A stretch of DNA of 11,828 nucleotides from positions 1 through 11,828 of the forward strand of contig JAGWAK010000033.1 in the NCBI GenBank assembly GCA_021296435.1, read 5' to 3'. The position numbers were made by a program, and so were the translations under genes. Below are positions 11,183-11,828 of this stretch, in pieces (positions within the stretch are counted from its first letter, which is position 1; each line of letters opens with the position of its first letter). This stretch comes from Acidimicrobiia bacterium. Lineage in GTDB: Bacteria; Actinomycetota; Acidimicrobiia; Acidimicrobiales; CATQHL01. The notes beneath the pieces are model-generated. The model made no database searches, was not told the origin of the DNA, and saw only the letters and a program-made list of their open reading frames with translations.

Positions 11183-11828
11183 GGTTCGGTGCTGCGGCCC
11201 TCGCGGTGCACCAGGTCCACCAGCCGCTCCAAGATCGCGGGGTCTGTCTCGGGCAGCACGCCGTGGCCGAGGTTGAAGATGTGCCCCGGCCGCCCGGCGT
11301 TCGCCGCCAGAACGGCGCGGGCCTCGGCTGCCACTGCTTCCCAGGGCGCCAGGCAGGCGGCCGGATCGAGGTTGCCCTGCACCGCCGCGTTCTCACCCAG
11401 CCGGGCCCGAGCGGCGTCGAGCGGCACCCGCCAATCGATCCCTACCACATCCGCGCCCACGGCCATGTCCTCCAGCAGCTCGCCGGTGCCCACACCGAAG
11501 TGGATGGCGGGCACGCCCATCTCGGCAACCGCGGCCAGCACCCGGCGGCTCGCCGGCGCGGCGAAGCGCCGGTAGTGGTCCGGCGACAGGCATCCCGCCC
11601 AACTGTCGAACAGCTGCACGGCGGCGGCGCCGGCGGCCACCTGCTGGCCGATCGAGGCGATCGCCACGTCGGCCAACCGCTCGAGGAGGTCCATCCACAG
11701 CCCGCTGTCGCCGAGCATCAGCGCCTTGGTGCGCGGGTGATGGCGGCTGGGGCCGCCTTCGGTGACGTAGCTGGCGAGCGTGAACGGCGCCCCGGCGAAG
11801 CCGATCAGCGGCACCTCCAGCTCGCCGA
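11179..11828 (-). CDS. hemE: Uroporphyrinogen decarboxylase HemE (partial, 5' end beyond the window)
   Basis: The last 216 or so residues of HemE are present; the frame runs off the window edge, and roughly the first third of a typical 340-360-residue enzyme is missing. HemE removes four acetate carboxyls from uroporphyrinogen III to give coproporphyrinogen III, in the cytoplasm and without a cofactor. Visible family segments: PLIGFAGAPFTLASYVTEGG near the window edge, VQLFDSWAGCLSPDHYRRF, VVGIDWRVPLDAARARLG, AVQGNLDPAACLAPWEAV, and HIFNLGHGVLPETDP near the end, all typical UroD motifs. The in-frame GTG at 11814 lies inside the conserved PLIGFAG strand and is not the true start. The TGA stop overlaps the hemY GTG by 4 bp. 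HemE makes the substrate that an actinobacterial HemY would use next, which supports a working heme operon. Confidence 0.93.
   Translation of the reverse strand, partial: GELEVPLIGFAGAPFTLASYVTEGGPSRHHPRTKALMLGDSGLWMDLLERLADVAIASIGQQVAAGAAAVQLFDSWAGCLSPDHYRRFAAPASRRVLAAVAEMGVPAIHFGVGTGELLEDMAVGADVVGIDWRVPLDAARARLGENAAVQGNLDPAACLAPWEAVAAEARAVLAANAGRPGHIFNLGHGVLPETDPAILERLVDLVHREGRSTEP

Noticed and set aside
9758..11575. Long + strand open frame (about 600 codons) opposite hemY and hemE
   Set aside because: It lies wholly over two well-recognised heme genes and its translation is Arg/Gly/Pro-rich without motifs; an antisense shadow.
1..11828. tRNA, rRNA, CRISPR arrays, insertion sequences, toxin-antitoxin or phage-defence genes
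   Set aside because: No cloverleaf-like sequence, spaced repeats, transposase motifs or defence-type domains were seen on either strand.

Overview
GC-rich DNA (about 70% G+C by eye) with many GTG starts, ATGA/GTGA stop-start overlaps and actinobacterial-type protein families. The best fit is Actinomycetota, possibly a class such as Acidimicrobiia. That assignment is inferred from gene content and style; there is no rRNA in the window to confirm it. All the genes look chromosomal and of housekeeping or envelope type. I see no tRNA, rRNA, CRISPR array, insertion sequence or phage gene.

Layout. (1) Positions 2-1736, + strand: the end of a branched-chain amino-acid (Liv/HAAT-type) ABC importer operon, with the tail of permease LivM and complete ATPases LivG and LivF, chained by 4-bp overlaps. 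(2) 1737-1963: a 227-bp gap rich in inverted repeats between convergent genes, holding the likely livF and PAC2 terminators. (3) 1964-2848, - strand: a PAC2-family protein. (4) 2849-3146: a divergent promoter region in which both flanking genes appear to start leaderless, 6-7 nt after a TANNNT box. (5) 3147-4727, + strand: GNAT acetyltransferase, GtrA-family membrane protein and a Methyltransf_24-type methyltransferase. (6) 11828 down to 4800, - strand: hemE (5' end outside the window), hemY, an apolipoprotein N-acyltransferase homologue (lnt-like), a GT4 glycosyltransferase, and a long protein that joins a class I methyltransferase to an alpha/alpha-toroid domain.

How the genes fit together. 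hemE and hemY are sequential heme-pathway enzymes, and lnt and the glycosyltransferase follow them on the same strand. The GT4, the methyltransferase, the toroid domain (the type often labelled 'prenyltransferase') and the Methyltransf_24 enzyme resemble a set I recall lying together in actinobacteria, without an assigned pathway. GtrA, a family linked to polyprenyl-phosphate-sugar transfer, lies beside them, which suggests envelope glycoconjugate or glycolipid synthesis. That role is inference.

Most notable points: the methyltransferase and toroid domains form one uninterrupted reading frame with no usable start codon in the linker; the Lnt homologue has Ser where the catalytic Cys is expected; the 1737-1963 gap carries a strong hairpin preceded by a possible promoter; and two divergent genes look leaderless.
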